Shown: piece by piece, positions 1 through 13,372 of the stretch | How the letters are laid out: each line of letters begins with the position of its first letter | How positions within the stretch are numbered: the first letter of the stretch is position 1 | DNA from: Symbiodinium microadriaticum | Taxonomy: Eukaryota; Sar; Dinophyceae; Suessiales; Symbiodiniaceae | Assembly (NCBI GenBank): GCA_001939145.1 | Contig: LSRX01000173.1 | Coordinates: forward strand, 87,164-151,163 | Direction of reading: 5' to 3' | DNA length: 64,000 bases | Position numbers and translations under genes: made by a program | The notes under the pieces: model-generated | What the model saw: the letters and a program-made list of their open reading frames with translations, nothing else | Database searches by the model: none | What the model was told of the DNA's origin: nothing

Positions 1-384
1 AGAAACCCTTGCCGAACACCCGAAAAAGACGTCAAGTCAGACTTTTAAGGCTGAAGCTGTTTGAAGGCTCAAGGTTTAGGGCTACTAAGCCACTGAAGCG
101 TTTAGGCCCTCAACCTATAAACCTAAATGAATAAATCTCTCTCTCTCTCTCTCTCTCGATGTATATATCTGTATATGTATGCACACATACATGTACATGT
201 ACATACGCATACACATAATCATATGCATAGACGTAGGCATTTACATATACATACACGCATATGCATATACACATAGTGCACTGTATCCGCATGAAAAATA
301 CAACACTATTCGCTAAGATAAAGACGATCTGCACACACACACACACTGTGTAACTATATATATATATACATACATGTGTATACA

Positions 385-534
385 TGTGTATATATGTGTA
401 TATATTATGTTATATTATGTTATATCATGTTATATCATGTTATATCATATTATATTATATTATATTATATTATATTATCTTATATTATCTTATATTATAT
501 ATATATATAATATATATATATATATAATATATAA

Positions 535-573
<39 letters not shown>

Positions 574-575
574 CC
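385..575. repeat. AT-rich microsatellite block
   Basis: TATATGT, TATTATA and TA units; preceded by a (CT)n run at about 139-157. Similar AT blocks lie at 40960-41095, 51300-51412 and 63460-63600. Confidence 0.9.
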
Positions 576-1518
576 CAAACCCTCCAGCACCCTCTTGAGG
601 AGAGGAGGCTGGGGCGACGGCTGCCTCAGCTGCCTTGGGGTCTGAGAAGCCTCGGATTAGGAAATTCTGTTGCTGGTGAAGTTTTCATTGTTTAACACAC
701 TTAGGGCTGCGTTGATGGATTGCGGTGTTGAGGTGCTGTGACTCCGACGGATGCTCCTTTTCACCGCAGCTGTTAAGCCTCATGTCCTTTTAGGGATGCG
801 CTTCTGCTCCGATGCTGGGGGTTTCGGAAGTTCCTCATCTTCCTTACTGCCGAACATTAGGGCAAGATTTTCGGATGCTTCTGTTTTTGTTGCCTCCCGC
901 CTGGCTGGGACGAACCTCTATTGAATGGGACATTCCGGATCATCAATTAAGTTTCTTACTACTTGAGGTTCAGAGCTGCCGCTTCGGTGGGAAACTTGGG
1001 GCTCCGGATTTCGGAGGTTGGACTTTGAGCTATTTGTTGCTGAGACCTTTCTCCAACTGCAGGTCCGGAAGGAGTGCCTGATTGGGCCGGTAAGTTGGCG
1101 GGGCTCTCACCTACTCAAAGTCTAGGGTGCAGGCTCGTCGTTCATGTTTGTTGATTCCTGCGCCCGGCCGCTGCCTGTACTACAAGGTACTGTAGTAGTC
1201 GTGGTGGCCATAATACACATGCTAGCGATGCTGCTGGTGCTCCTCCCCACTGCTCCCGACCACAACCACTGCGAGTACGAAGACGACTACTACTTCGAGC
1301 TTTTTACTTCTATCTTACTTTGGCTACCACCACCGCTACCACCAGGACCACGATCAATGTCTCTACCACTATCACACAACTACCACTACCGCCACTACTA
1401 CACTGCGACTTACTTCTACAACAGTAACATTTGTAATTATTAACCTTTGAAAGTGTACCCTAAATCCTGTTTGAATCCGAAACCCTAAAACCTAAACCCC
1501 TACACCCTGAACTTATAT

Positions 1519-1550
<32 letters not shown>

Positions 1551-2071
1551 ACAGGTACTCGAAGCGTCAGACCTGGTCGCAGCAGGATGCTGTAAGTTCA
1601 ATTCCAAGAACCTTCACGTGAGCTCAGCTCCGGGCGCACCCACGGCGGCTCTTTCTCGATGTTATCGCCTGAGTTGACATTGGGGTTTAGGGGTTTCTTA
1701 CTTGGGGTTGAGAAGGTTTCGGCGCTCACACTCGGACACTCCAGGCGAGGCATGTAGTTCGAGGTCTGATCGATGTGAACCACGAGACGGGGGCAAGCAT
1801 CAATCAGAAAGCTGCCCTCTGCTCACTCTCGAAATCCCTCTTAAGATAAGCATGGCCTAGGTTAAAGGATTTCAAAATCTACAACACTGGGATCCTCCTA
1901 CGGGGTTTCGGGTAGACCTAGGACCACTTAAGGGGTCATCTTAACCCCCAGGAAAGGGGTGAGAACACCAGGAGGATCCCGAAATCTTCACGATATCATG
2001 TGAGATGAGCGGTTTAGGTCTAAGAGAAGCTCAGGTTGCTACCGTAAGGACAGTCTCCAAATGATTAGGGC
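576..2071. other. No gene seen
   Basis: Imperfect triplet-rich sequence around 1190-1440, a (CT)n run at 1520-1546 and telomere-like words near 1480. One copy of the dispersed CTCACACTCGGAC motif at about 1724. A weak inverted repeat (GGGATCCTCCT, near 1890 and 1975). No supported exon. Confidence 0.6.
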
Positions 2072-2320
2072 TCAAGACTTGGGTTCCCCTAAGTCTTTGT
2101 AGACTTTTGGCTTGTTGCCATGGGGCGGATCTACAGTGCAGACAACTACAGCCGGGGGCGACGATTTACGCAGAAGCACAGCGCAAGTCAGGGAGTAAGG
2201 TTCGCGCGATTCCCCATATGGCAAACGTCCACGTTGCCTGAGGAGGCTCTGGCGCAGTTCAAGGAGTAAAGGTTCCGAAACCAGGGGAACGTCCGAGAGC
2301 TTTTCTTGGATCCTGGCCAA
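2072..2320 (-). CDS. Exon-like frame, unknown product
   Basis: Minus-strand reading RIQEKLSDVPLVSEPLLLEL, SREPYSLTCAVLLRKSS and VVVCTVDPPHGNKPKVYKDL. Coding-like in composition but isolated, with no splice partner found. Confidence 0.28.
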   Translation of the reverse strand: MARIQEKLSDVPLVSEPLLLELRQSLLRQRGRLPYGESREPYSLTCAVLLRKSSPPAVVVCTVDPPHGNKPKVYKDLGEPKS

Positions 2321-2629
2321 ACCTTTCCATCTCCCGCTTCAAGATCATTCTTGTTGTAGTGGCCTGAGTTCGTGAAGCAGGCACCATGGAAAGGGAGGAC
2401 AAAGCCGTACCCAGGATGCAGACGCTGCAGCCACCGATAATTTCCTCGGCTGCATGAGTCTTTCAGCTGGTAGGCTTGGACTCCGGGGGAAACCTTGGGG
2501 TCGAATTGTCAGGAACGGCCCACTCTGCATCTCTTTGTGGTGGGGTTCCGGATCCGGTTGTACCACACAAAAAAGGGTCGGAGGCTTGTAGATGGGAAGG
2601 ATCCTATTAATATCGCATCCTAACAAGCA

Positions 2630-3960
2630 CGACGCCTCTTCCGTGTCGGCCCGAGGGTCGCTTCAGATGGCTTGACGAGGGGTTTCAAAACTTCAGAGCT
2701 CCTTCAGAAGGGACCCCTAGAATGCGGATTCTACAACCCACGGTCTGCAAGGTCCGTTGTTGTCTAAACCGCACCTCAGAATAAAATGCAACATACATTC
2801 ACCATCATTCACCAATGTTCCGGAGAGCCCTATATATGCTCACCGAAACACCTAACTTCAACCCTACTCCATGTACCGCGGCCGAGGCTCAACATAGTGC
2901 CAAACAACTACAGAAGAAAAGGTAGTACACCAGATCAGACCAGAATCGAATAGCGTATAACGCAAGCCGACATGACCTCATATCTTGGTACCTTCCCTTG
3001 TATTCTTATACATTTTCTAATTTATACCATAGTATACGAGCACCAGAAACCCTACTCTTTCCTTTTTTACGGCCCCTATACTGCCGAGGTTCCAAAGTGT
3101 TCGCCATGGCTCCCCTTGTAGTCCAAGAAGGCGGAGATTGTTTGACCGATCGTGTACGAGCAGGGTTTAGCCCTTTAGCACTACACCTCTTTCATGGAAC
3201 GAGCTAGAATACGAGCCGGAAGATGCCAACGTCGTCTTTGCCCTGTTTTGGCTTTGGATTTGCTGGCTGGCTAGAAAACTCACCAACAAGGCTCTTCCCG
3301 GAGCCTCTATGCGAACGCACACCTCCTCCCTAAGAGCCAAGAGGTTGAATGCAGCATTAAGGTGATTCGTGCCAGTAGCACAGGTCCACTACCAGTGTCA
3401 ACTGGTTGCTACGATCTTACGAGGGTTTCTCAGAATTGTGACGACAATGCCCAAGGGCAGTGCGATGATGAGGCTGGTGGCGATGGTAGGGACGACGACA
3501 ACCACATTAGTGTGGTGGCGACGGCGAGAAGGACGATCTGAACGTGACCCTTGACATCATTTATCTTAAGCAGTATCTGCCGCGGTCCTCTTTTTGTTCT
3601 TGCGACTGCGAATTGTGATTCTTCAGTGTAGTACAAGACAGTTCCAGCGTCACCTCACCATCGTTTCCTAGTATTTTGAGAGGAGCTTTGTTGTTTTCTT
3701 TTTGCGAAACATATGTCCATGCTGCGGGAGCAGTTGCTCTACTAGTACAGCATTGCAGCGTTCTCGCAATGTACCGCGGGCGACACTTGCATAGTGCAGT
3801 CTATCAGCCAGTGAACGCAGAACAGCTTGCGCCCATTAACTGTGGGCAGAAGATATATTGAAACAAACAGCCAGAAGCTTCACCAAGTGATAAGTGAAGC
3901 TGCACTGGAAAGATACCTGCTGAACGCACTCGCTCTTTTCCATCATCTTGCGCTTCCTTT
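2630..3960. other. No gene seen
   Basis: Unique-looking sequence without a frame I would defend. Confidence 0.5.
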
Positions 3961-3967
3961 GTAGACT

Positions 3968-4590
3968 TTAGGCCTCGTTTTGGAAACGGCTTCTCCGATC
4001 TACTTCTTGGTCTTCGCAATTGATTTCCTCAGAGCTGAGCATGCGTATCGTCACAGTGTTGCAAAGCTCCAGCGCAACACAAAGCGATCCAAGCAGTACG
4101 CTGACATAAAATGCAGGTGCCTTAATTTTCGGGCGCGGTAAAATTTTGGGGTTTTGGACTCAAAATGGATATCATACTACTCGCTGTGCCGAGCCCCTGC
4201 ATTACATCACCCTCGTGCTGCGAAGCTTCGTCTCTTTCTCCTCACGGATCATCCTGGGATCAGAGTTGCCACAGGGTTCAGGCCTTTAAAGAAAGGGCAT
4301 TTATTTACAGGAGGTCTATGTCCAATTGTGTCAACAGACGTACGGGTATGTCGTCAGACTCCAGTAAAGCCGAAGGCATGAACATCCTGGGACCTCCGCA
4401 GTAGACTCTGTGTGGCCAGAACTGCAAGCGAGAGTGCTCACCAGTTGTCTTCAGCTTGTGACCTTCCAAATGCAAGACGAGTGTCGTGATGAGCAATGTC
4501 ATCATTTCGACCCAAACGTCACGTGCTCGGTCGAGACGAGAAAAAGTTAGACGCTGCTTGACCTGGTGATGCCGAGCTCCATGCCCAAGT
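3968..4590 (-). CDS. Two-exon gene fragment, unknown product
   Basis: Exon 4590-4344 runs from an acceptor formed inside a telomere-like tract (TTTAGGGGTAG) to a strong GTACGT donor. Exon 4027-3968 starts after CTGAG and ends with TAA; phases agree. The reading includes VKQRLTFSRLDRARDVWVEM, MMTLLITTLVLHLEGHKL, HSRLQFWPHRVYCGGPRMF, ALLESDDIP then EINCEDQEVDRRSRFQNEA. The intron is 316 bp GT-AG. A hydrophobic stretch (MMTLLITTLVLHL) is short for a membrane helix. The 5' part must lie in or beyond the CCCTAAA array just upstream. No family recognised. Confidence 0.5.
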
Positions 4591-4597
4591 CTACCCC

Positions 4598-4795
4598 TAA
4601 ACCCAAAACCCAACCCTAAAGCCTAAACCCCTAAGCCCTAAAAACCCTAAACTCAATCCTAAAGCCTAAACCCGAAAACCCTAAACTCAACCCTAAAGCC
4701 TAAACCCTAAGCCCTAAAGGCCCTAAACTCAATCCTAAAGCCTAAACCCGAAAACCCTAAACCCTAAAGCCTAAAGACTAAACCCTAAGCCCTTT
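4598..4795 (+). repeat. Degenerate telomere-type (CCCTAAA) array
   Basis: About 200 bp of CCCTAAA, CCTAAAGCC and CCCTAAGCC units in one orientation. It directly borders the acceptor of the 4.3-4.6 kb exon. Confidence 0.9.
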
Positions 4796-4799
4796 TCTA

Positions 4800-7700
4800 C
4801 AGCCTCAAGTCTGAAGTGCCTTGTTCTTTTCATTCTTCTCGACGTAGTTGATGATGAAGACTTCGTCTCGAGCGGGATCTGCCTGTACGCTAAGAACCTG
4901 CCAGCCGCTAGACAGGCTACTTCGTCATGCCGAATGGGGGGGGCTGATTGCGATCATACGGATTTTTGTAGCATATTTATTTGATAAGAAACCGTAGGAA
5001 ATAATGTTGGTAATTTTTCCGACCCCTATAGTAGCGACCTGCTTTAGTTTTCGTATGTTTTAACCAGTCTACCTGCCAGGGGCTGCATTTCCTGCATGTT
5101 TAGTACTCTGTGTTTTCTGGTCTTGAAGAGTTCGCCTTCCCCGGCCACCTCTTCGTGAGTGAGCGCTTTCGTAACCTCCCTAACATCCTATTCTTTTGCT
5201 GCCCCAGCTCTGTTATTTGCCCATGTTGGCCTTGTCTTGCCAAGTTGATGGTTGTGTGGGAGAAGTTTGTGCAAAGGCCGTGCGTGGCTGGGCTACCATT
5301 TACTCATGGGGGCTAAAATTAAGGCTCCTTTGTCTGAATCCCGCCTTCAGCAGCTCGACCTCCACTTGTGGCTCCTCGCCCTTATTGCCTTAGATTGAAT
5401 TTTCAGAACAGGGGGGTAAGCCTCAATCCAGCGACCGCGAAAACCCGACTAAACCCTAAACTTTCCGCGCTCTATAAGTCCTTCATAAACCAAATCTAAC
5501 CCCTAACCTCAGGAAAGCCGCACTTGTTCTCACCGGTTCTTTTGTCATCGTCGAAGAAGATGCAGAGCGTGTACTTCTTCTGCTCCGGGGGACCTGGACC
5601 CGAATTAGGGGTTTAGGGTTTAGGGTTAAGGGCTAAGCCCTAAGCCCGCGCCCAAAGCGGCTGGCCCCACCTAACAAAGAAGTAGAACTAGTGTTTATAA
5701 GGGTTTTGTAGGGCTCCATAAAACGGACCTAGCTCGTATGGTTAGAAGAGCCTCATAGGATCTTATAGGGGGGTACAAGCGGGCATTCTGACTGATAGCT
5801 CAATCCTACACATTGGCCGGAGTTCACGGTTCTAGAAAAGCTCACGCAGCTACTGTACCCTTTGCTGGGGCCTGCATGAACGGCAAAAATCCCGCTCATC
5901 GTAATTCCACCGCTGCAAACACGGGGGCATCAGAAAACAAGGGAGGATCCTTCATACGCACCTTTACCTAAAGTCATGGCCCCATCTTGCCGCATTCGCT
6001 CAACGATCTCCAGGGAGCTTAAGGGTCCAAGGCGGGATATACTTGCTCAGTATCCTTGCGGAACTAAGGTAACTAAAGGTGTACCTGTGGGATTATATAG
6101 GGATTACAGTCCCCCAAAAAGGGTAAAGGTTACCGACTCTCCCAAATAAGCCAAACAGAGGAGCCACTTTCCCCGAAGTTTTCCATCGTCTAGTGCCTAG
6201 TACCCTCTCCACTTGGACCACTTCCAAGTGGAGATTCGGCGAACCTTATGTATTGGGCCCAGGTAGTTCGAACTCAACACCCTCAACCTGAAACGTCCCT
6301 AAATCCTACAGACAAAACGAAACCCTCAACCCCAAACCCTAAAAACCTAGACCGTGAAACCCCCAAAAACCCAAAGCCCCCCCCCCCCCTTGCTACATGG
6401 AGTAGCTTGAGTTCGCCTCGCACGGCCACCCAGACTTTCGACCGGCTACCCCAGCTTCCGAAATGGTCGAGGGGTCCTCCAGCTGACATCGGCTTCGCAG
6501 TTTAGGGCTTTTGGGATCTATGGGTTTTGACAGCTCAGGGCATGTAGGGTTTAGGTTTAGGGTCAGGGCAGAGTGGTTTGGGGTGTTCTGGGTTTTGGCC
6601 ATTTCGGGCGTTTTTTTGAACGACCCTTTTCCGTCTCACAGGGTTTTAGGGCTGGGGCTTAGTGGTTTGGGGCTTGGGGGGTCTTTGACAGTTTAGGGCT
6701 ATGGTTAGGGCTTAGTGGTTTAGGGTTTTGTTGCTTCGGGATTAGAGCAGGTTAAGGGTTCAGGGCATATTGGCCAGGATCTTCGGCAGCTTCATGGTGT
6801 AGGCTTTTCGGTCTTAGGGAAGACGTGCTGCGTCGGCATCGGCATCAGCAAAGAATGGCAGTCTGCTCCGCAAACAGTCACGGCAGCAAAAGCAACAAAA
6901 AACAGGCGAAACCTCCTCAAAATCACTGTCGCACTCCATGGACCGCCAAACCAAAGCACGTCTGCTTGCTGGGAGCTGTGGCAATTTCGAGTACCCCTGA
7001 TTGCGAAAACCGCTCCTGCACAGCCTTTGGCAAACATCTCTACCTGCAGCAGCAGTGCACGTATCAAAGGTTTGCACCAGCTTAGGGTTTGGGGGTTTAG
7101 GGGTTTAGGGGTTTAGGTTGCATGACATCTTTGGCCAACTCAGGTACTGAATCCTCACCTGACCTGCGTGTTTATGCTCGGGCAGCAATCGCCACGATCG
7201 ACTCACGCTTGTGCCTACGCGAGATGGCTCATGTCCATGGACTGACACACAGAGAAAAAAAAGTAGTCTGAGATTACATGCGATTCTTCTTCATCCCGGC
7301 CACACCAGTAGAAATCTTCTAGGTTCCGGAACATGGTCTCTGATTGCACTCAACTCTTTCCTGCAATCAGCAGTTGGATCGTCAGAATATTTGTTCTTTG
7401 TTGGTCTTGACGAGCCCTTGGCCAAGTTTGAAGGTATACTTTACTGGAACTAAGGGACTGTAAAGGAATATCTGTTCGGAATGATATTACTGATTGCCCA
7501 AACATGCCATAGGGCTCTGATCCCCGCCTTTACCTCGTGTCGGGCCTACGTCATAATGTATGCGGGATCTGAGACGCCCTGTGCCCGACTGGGAGAAGTA
7601 CCAGAGATTGTTTATTACCGTGACTAATATGTGTCAGGGTCCCCTATTTTCGGAAACCCCCCATTTTGTTTTTTCGGACGTCTCCCATAAAGCGCCTTGG

Positions 7701-8740
7701 AGAGCTCCTTGGCAGGGGCAGCCCCCTCCTCGCAGATGGCGTCACGGCCAGGGTGTAGGCTGTTTTCGGGGGCAGTTATCTAAGTTAGTGATAAGTAGTG
7801 TCTTTTTTGGAGTCCTTTTTTACAAGGGTGCCGTATTAGGGGCCCCAGTTTAGGGAACTAACCAGAGGTCTCTGGGCCTATCCCTAAAACCCTTCAACCC
7901 AAAACCCTCGTACCCTGCAGCCCTGCCGCTTTTTCGTTGCCTCCCACCTAGCTAGGACGAGCCTGCATTGCAGGGTACAGTCGAAAGTACATCCGCTACG
8001 TCATGCAAGCGTCATCTGGCCAACACTGTCCTTTCAAGTAAGTTCTATACATGTTCGGGCATCACTCCGCATTTGGAAACAAGACACACACACACACACT
8101 CTCTCTCTGTCATTGGCTACTCTGTAGCAGAAGACAGCGCGGCTCAAAGGGACAAAGAAGCACACGGTTTGTGAGCCAGGCTGCAAGACCCTTCGTACTC
8201 ATGCAGACTGGTCAAAAAGCTCCCTCCAGCATCCATCTTGGTTTTAGGGTTTTTAGGGTTTAGGGGTTTTTGGACACTCACACTCGGACAAACCTGGCAT
8301 GGTCTGCGTTTAGGGGTTTAGGGTTTAGTGGTTTAAAGGGTCTAAGTCTAGGGCTTGGGGTCTACCACGTCCATGAAACTCTTCGGACAACGAGACGGAC
8401 ATGACTACCGACCTACTTATACTACACTTGCCAGCAGAGCATTTAGCTAAAAGTTCAGGGGCTACAAGATCCTTGGTTAAGCGCAAAGCATGCGAAGTGT
8501 TTCTTGAGCTTTTTCCGCATAGCTTTATTCACATCTCCTTTCCTGGCCTTTCACCCTAGTAAAGTTTAAGGGCTTAGGGTTTAGGGCCCATCTAAACAAA
8601 TGAAAAGATCGGAATTTCCCCGAACCTCTGACGGAAAAGCGGAAACACGCGTGACCAAAGCTTGCAAGGCGCCTGCCCAGTTTCAGCGGAGCTTGAACCG
8701 CGAGTACGAGCTTCGTGGGCCTGTGCCTCGCAGCTTCTGC
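4800..8740. other. Mostly non-coding, telomere-like words; one weak frame
   Basis: Several TTTAGGG-type tracts (5605-5645, 6545-6735, 7085-7115, 8240-8330). A minus-strand frame at about 7050-6800 (CAGAVFAIRGTRNCHSSQQA) is mildly coding-like but isolated. A dispersed-motif copy at about 8274. Confidence 0.5.
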
Positions 8741-8747
8741 GAAGGAC

Positions 8748-8850
8748 CCAGAGACCCCAACACCCCTTAATCAAGGAATATACCTTAAATTATAGGGGCC
8801 ATTATGTTTTAAGGCATATTCCTCAATGAAGGGGTATTGGGCTCTCTGGG
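8748..8850. repeat. Hairpin element, family A copy 1 (MITE-like)
   Basis: Two inverted arms of about 37 bp (CAACACCCCTTAATCAAGG ... CCTCAATGAAGGGGTATTG) around a short spacer containing TTATAGGGGCC. Shares most of its sequence with 21622-21727. Confidence 0.75.
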
Positions 8851-10270
8851 GATGTCCCCATGCCCGTTGATCATGGAATCAACCTTGAAACAGGCAGGCG
8901 TCGGCACAATTTAAGGCTTGGCCCAAAGAAACATTGATTGACCAAGATATGGTCTTATTTCATGTCGGGGTTTAAGCACTTGTATACTTGTTCTGTCACC
9001 ATTTTAACCACTACGAAAATGGCCCGCATGATGTCCAGGGCATTCTGGGCATAGCTTGCAGCAGTTGGCCTGCGCCTATAGATGTGGGTCACTATATGCA
9101 TCATTCCTTCTCAGGGTACTTGCTTCAATGTGCAAAGTAGGCTCCTTATGCCCTGATTGAGCAGGGACTGCAATGCACTAAGCCCTGAATCCTTATACCT
9201 GAACCCCGGAACCCGACCCTAAACCCCGACCAATCCTGCGGCCGCAAACCGTAAAACTGAACAGCTTCTTACCGTCCGGCGAGTGGGGGGTACTTGTGAG
9301 TGCAATCACAAACACGAGCAAGCCAACGAGTTGCCTAGTTACAACGATTTCGGGAAACAAGGTGAGACGTAAACTCGTAGTTGCGGGAGAACTCTACCTA
9401 AACCCTGGTCAAATCCTAAACCCCTAGACACTAAAGCCAAAATCCCTCAAACCAGGAACCCCAAAACCCGAAGCCCGGGAACCTCAAAACAATAACTCCA
9501 CATTTGCGAGACACCCAAACAAGGCTTCAAGCAAAGCTGGAACCTACCCGTACAAAACCACAGCTGTTTATGGGCTTATGACATCAAAGTAAGGAACCCT
9601 AAAAAAGGTATTTCTCAGCAGCGCCTTTTGAATCTGCGATCTTAGCAGCATGTCTGTCTCTCGGCCTCGGCCCAAGCAATCGACTCTCGTAGCTCGCACA
9701 CAGCAAGCAAGGCTCCACTACTTGGGTCTCGACCCTCACTCTGGTACAAGGCCGGCAAGGCTCCACACAAGTCCGTCACGCAAGAGAAGTCATAGACCCC
9801 ACTAGAAGAACCAGAAACCAGCTAAACCATGAAACCACCCAAAAGGCCCATGATCTAACGGCTTCTCGGAGACATTGCTCAACAGCTGACTGATTCGTCA
9901 GTTCTCCTCTGATATGCTACGGACTTCTTCATCGGCATGTGCTCAGTGCCAACAGAACCGCGACCAAAAACGTCAACACACATCAATATATTCGCTGTTG
10001 CCGCACACCGACGAACTGTTTCGCAAATGTCATTTAGAGTTTTTGTGTCCCGACCGTTTCGGGTTCCTTTTGCTTTCGATCTAAATTGCCGGTTCGAATC
10101 AGCTGGCCCTGCGGGGGAAGGTTTCCTCTCTTAGCTTGGCAGGCTACAGTAGATGCCTCGTTGTGCCGTCTTTACAGTACAGAAACGTACACGGCAAACA
10201 AAGCTCGACTAAACACACACGCACAGAGAGACCGAGAAACTTACATACATGCACCCGTGCACACGTACTT
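8851..10270. other. No gene seen
   Basis: Unique sequence with a few CCCTAAA-type words near 9210 and 9400. No supported exon. Confidence 0.5.
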
Positions 10271-10274
10271 ACAT

Positions 10275-10462
10275 AAAAGTGGCAACATACACAAGACCAC
10301 ATACACACATACCTACCTACCTACCTACCTACCTACCTACCTACCTACCTACATACATACATACATACAGACAAATACATAGATAGATACATGCATACAT
10401 ACATGCATACATGCATATGTACATACGTACATACATACATACGTACATACGTACATACGTAC

Positions 10463-10511
<49 letters not shown>

Positions 10512-10543
10512 CACATACACATACACATACATATACACATATN

Positions 10544-10577
<34 letters not shown>

Positions 10578-11047
10578 CACATACACATACACATACATAT
10601 ACACATATACAGACATACGGACATACAGACATACATACATGCATACATACATACATACATACATACATGCGTACATACAAACACACTGCAACGCTACATA
10701 CATACACTCCATCCATCCATCCATCCATCCATCCAACCATCCATCCATCCATCCATCCATCCATCCATCCACCCATACAGACATACATATGCACGCATAC
10801 TACATACGTGCGTGCATGCATGCATATGTACGTACACCCATACATATATGCATGCATGCATGTGTAAATGCATCGATGCATGCATACCCCCACCCACCTA
10901 CATACATCCATACATACATTCAGACATACTTGCTGACTTACATACTTACTTACTGAGTAATTCTCTTGCAGAGGCACATAAGTCTGTTGGCGGACTTGCT
11001 TATTTACTTGTTTTGGCAACGTACCTGCCTACCTACTGCCTTGCTTG

Positions 11048-11078
<31 letters not shown>

Positions 11079-11090
11079 CCGTGCTGACTA
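10275..11090. repeat. Mosaic of tetra- and hexanucleotide microsatellites with one N
   Basis: Blocks of CTAC, CATA, CATATA/CACATA, CCAT and TTAC/CTTA units. The N at 10543 is flanked on both sides by the same stretch of about 65 bp. Long frames here encode only periodic Tyr/Thr/His/Val strings. Confidence 0.92.
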
Positions 11091-12450
11091 ATGAATTTCC
11101 ATGACAGTTCGCAAACACTAGTGCGGTGACAGTGATGACGTTAATGATGACGAGATAATGTTTCGCAAGCTGCTGCTTGGTCGTGCATGACGAGCGGCTC
11201 ATGTCCACATCTTGCAAGACTCCCTTCTCGGTGTCGTCAGCATCTAGAGACATGCTCAGCCTGGCGGTCGGGTCGGAAAGCCGATGAAACTATGAGATTT
11301 CCTGCAAACACCGGCGATGGACAAAATGATATCCAGTCGTCAATGAATACAAGGACTTCTGGGGCATATTCCACGCAGTAAACGGTTTACAGTGAACTCA
11401 GTAAACCAGGCCAGCGCATCACCGAAGTGAAGAGGCGAGCCACAATTAAGCGCAAAAGGATGGAGATTTCAACCGGCATTCAACCTTCGCCACCGGGGCT
11501 GAGGCCTTACGCGCGGGTTGAGTAGGCCCTTGGTCTTCTGCTTCATCGGCCAAGTCTTCTCCCGGTTCAACTCCTTGTTGGAGAGCAGATCCTGGACAAG
11601 AACCAACGTGAAATTTTGGTTTAGTTAGGGCTTACAGCTCAGGTCTTGTAGGCTTAAGGGATAAACTGCGTGTTTTAATCGCAGCAGTGCTGCCCTAGGA
11701 TTTTGTTGGTAGGATTAACACTCACGCTCGGACTCGCCAGATGAGGTGCCTCGGGCGAGTTCAAAACTGAATTGAACAATCGCTGCTGCACGCACCGGGT
11801 GCATTGTGGCCGTCCGGAATATAGCAGGGCCCGTGACATTCCAAGGGTGAATTGCTTTGCACTTAACAAGTCATAATAAGTAAGCTCTTAAACTTCAAAC
11901 TCCAAACCTTTCTGATGCAGTACTTATAAGCTCTCAACCTCAGGACATACAGAGGGTACGTATAGGGAACACCTCAAATGCTCCAGACCCCCGGGCTTCG
12001 ATTTGGATCGGGTTGCTTTCATGAACACAGACGCAAAGTAATGAGGACCAATACTACTTATCTATACCAAATAGTAATAGCAACAACACTAATTAGAGCT
12101 CGCTTGTAATCGGTCGGCAGATTAGCCGGAGTATTGACGGCAGACATTGGGTCCTTAACTGACCATCAGCAGCATGCGCTGGATTCCACGACGTGCACTG
12201 CCACATTCGTGAGAGCAACAGACCCCTAAACCCTAAACCCCTAAACCCTTAACCTGCGAGTCCTTCATCGGATCCAGCTTCAACGTTGAGAGTGCTCGGC
12301 GCTCCCGCACGTCCCAAAGCCTTCGTTGCCCAAAGGTGGTTGTTCGGATGCTACTGGTAGAACATTAATATAGGGGCCCCAAGAATACATATATACATAA
12401 ATGTATGTTGCCGCAAACTATGAAGGATCATCAGGGGATGCTATTACTCA
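11091..12450. other. No gene seen
   Basis: A dispersed-motif copy at about 11717, a CCCTAAA tract at 12225-12250 and a TATAGGGGCC word at about 12368. No supported exon. Confidence 0.5.
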
Positions 12451-12456
12451 TCCTCT

Positions 12457-13267
12457 TCAATCCTCTATTATCTTCACTAGAATGTATGGCCTGCCTACTG
12501 CCGCCATCTGGGCAGCTGGCAGAAGCTCTGCGAGAAGCCCCCATACTACACTTGCTGGATTGCAGCACTGCTGTCGCAGGCTTCCCGTGAGACGCGGCAG
12601 CTGGACCAAGCAATATAAGACGAGTACTGCCAAGAATGGCAATCAAACGAAATTGAAGATGACCAGAAATAGTAAGAGTACCGTGAGAGAAACCCTAAGA
12701 ACGCCCTGAACATCGAATCAACAATTTCCAAAGTTCCGTGCAGGCCAAGTTGCTCAACGGCGACACTCTCTGTGCCTTGCTCGACGAGAATGCTGAGGGT
12801 CTCGTGGAAAACGGCCTGCAAACGCAAGTCCTTTGGTTGGCTTTGGGCTTCGGGATCTCATGGGGGGAGGGGGTTGTGCAGCGGCGGTTTGTCCTTGTGC
12901 GGAAGATGCCAGAGAAGCTGAGAAGCGGCTGCCGGCGAAGCAGGGGGGTCAAGATGCTGGGATCATGAATTGCAGGGAAGTGGAACGACTCTACGCAAGA
13001 CTCCCATACCTCAATGTCTGAAGTAGGAAAGCTTCGTCCCAACGTGAGGAATCGCAAAGCATGTGCAGCTCGCAATCCACGACCCAGGCCCTTAAAGCTC
13101 AAACTCAGTCATGGCCTTGGTGTTCTCGCTAGTGGAGACAGACCTGCAGCCAGCCGCGTGTGGCCGTGTTGGGCAATCGCCGGGCAACGAACCACTTCTA
13201 CGGTGCGACGACGCAAGTGCCACATTACATGTCTGCTAACCAGCTCCAGCGGATGTAGATCAAGCAT
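12457..13267 (-). CDS. Split gene of unknown function (helical protein)
   Basis: Exons that join in phase 0: 13267-13151 (ATG at its start), 13090-13010, 12815-12705, 12626-12552 and possibly 12507-12457 (stop TGA). Introns: 60 bp GC-AG, 194 bp GT-AG, 78 bp GC-AG, and a doubtful 44 bp GT-AG. The reading includes PLELVSRHVMWHLRRRT, GLRAAHALRFLTLGRSFP, AVFHETLSILVEQGTESVAV and GLHGTLEIVDSMFR. It looks like an all-helical repeat protein, but I do not recognise the family. The first two joins after the ATG exon are the weakest and strongest respectively: the GT-AG join at 13010/12815 is clean. Further exon-like frames at 13.4-14.8 kb on the same strand may be its upstream part, in which case the ATG is internal. 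Confidence 0.55.
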
Positions 13268-13372
13268 AGACTGATAGGATAAAGTACAAGCTTCTCCCAG
13301 ATTCTGAGATGCTTTGTTGCATGTATCTTCCGTGCCAAACGCTCAAGGCATCCGTGCACACCAGCCCGTCGG

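Noticed and set aside
1889..1980. Possible hairpin around GGGATCCTCCT / AGGAGGATCCC
   Set aside because: Only an 11-bp exact arm with poor extension and no second copy recognised; not called as an element.
10341..11019. Long frames on both strands of Tyr/Val/Cys or Thr/His periodic sequence
   Set aside because: Pure microsatellite translation crossing an N.
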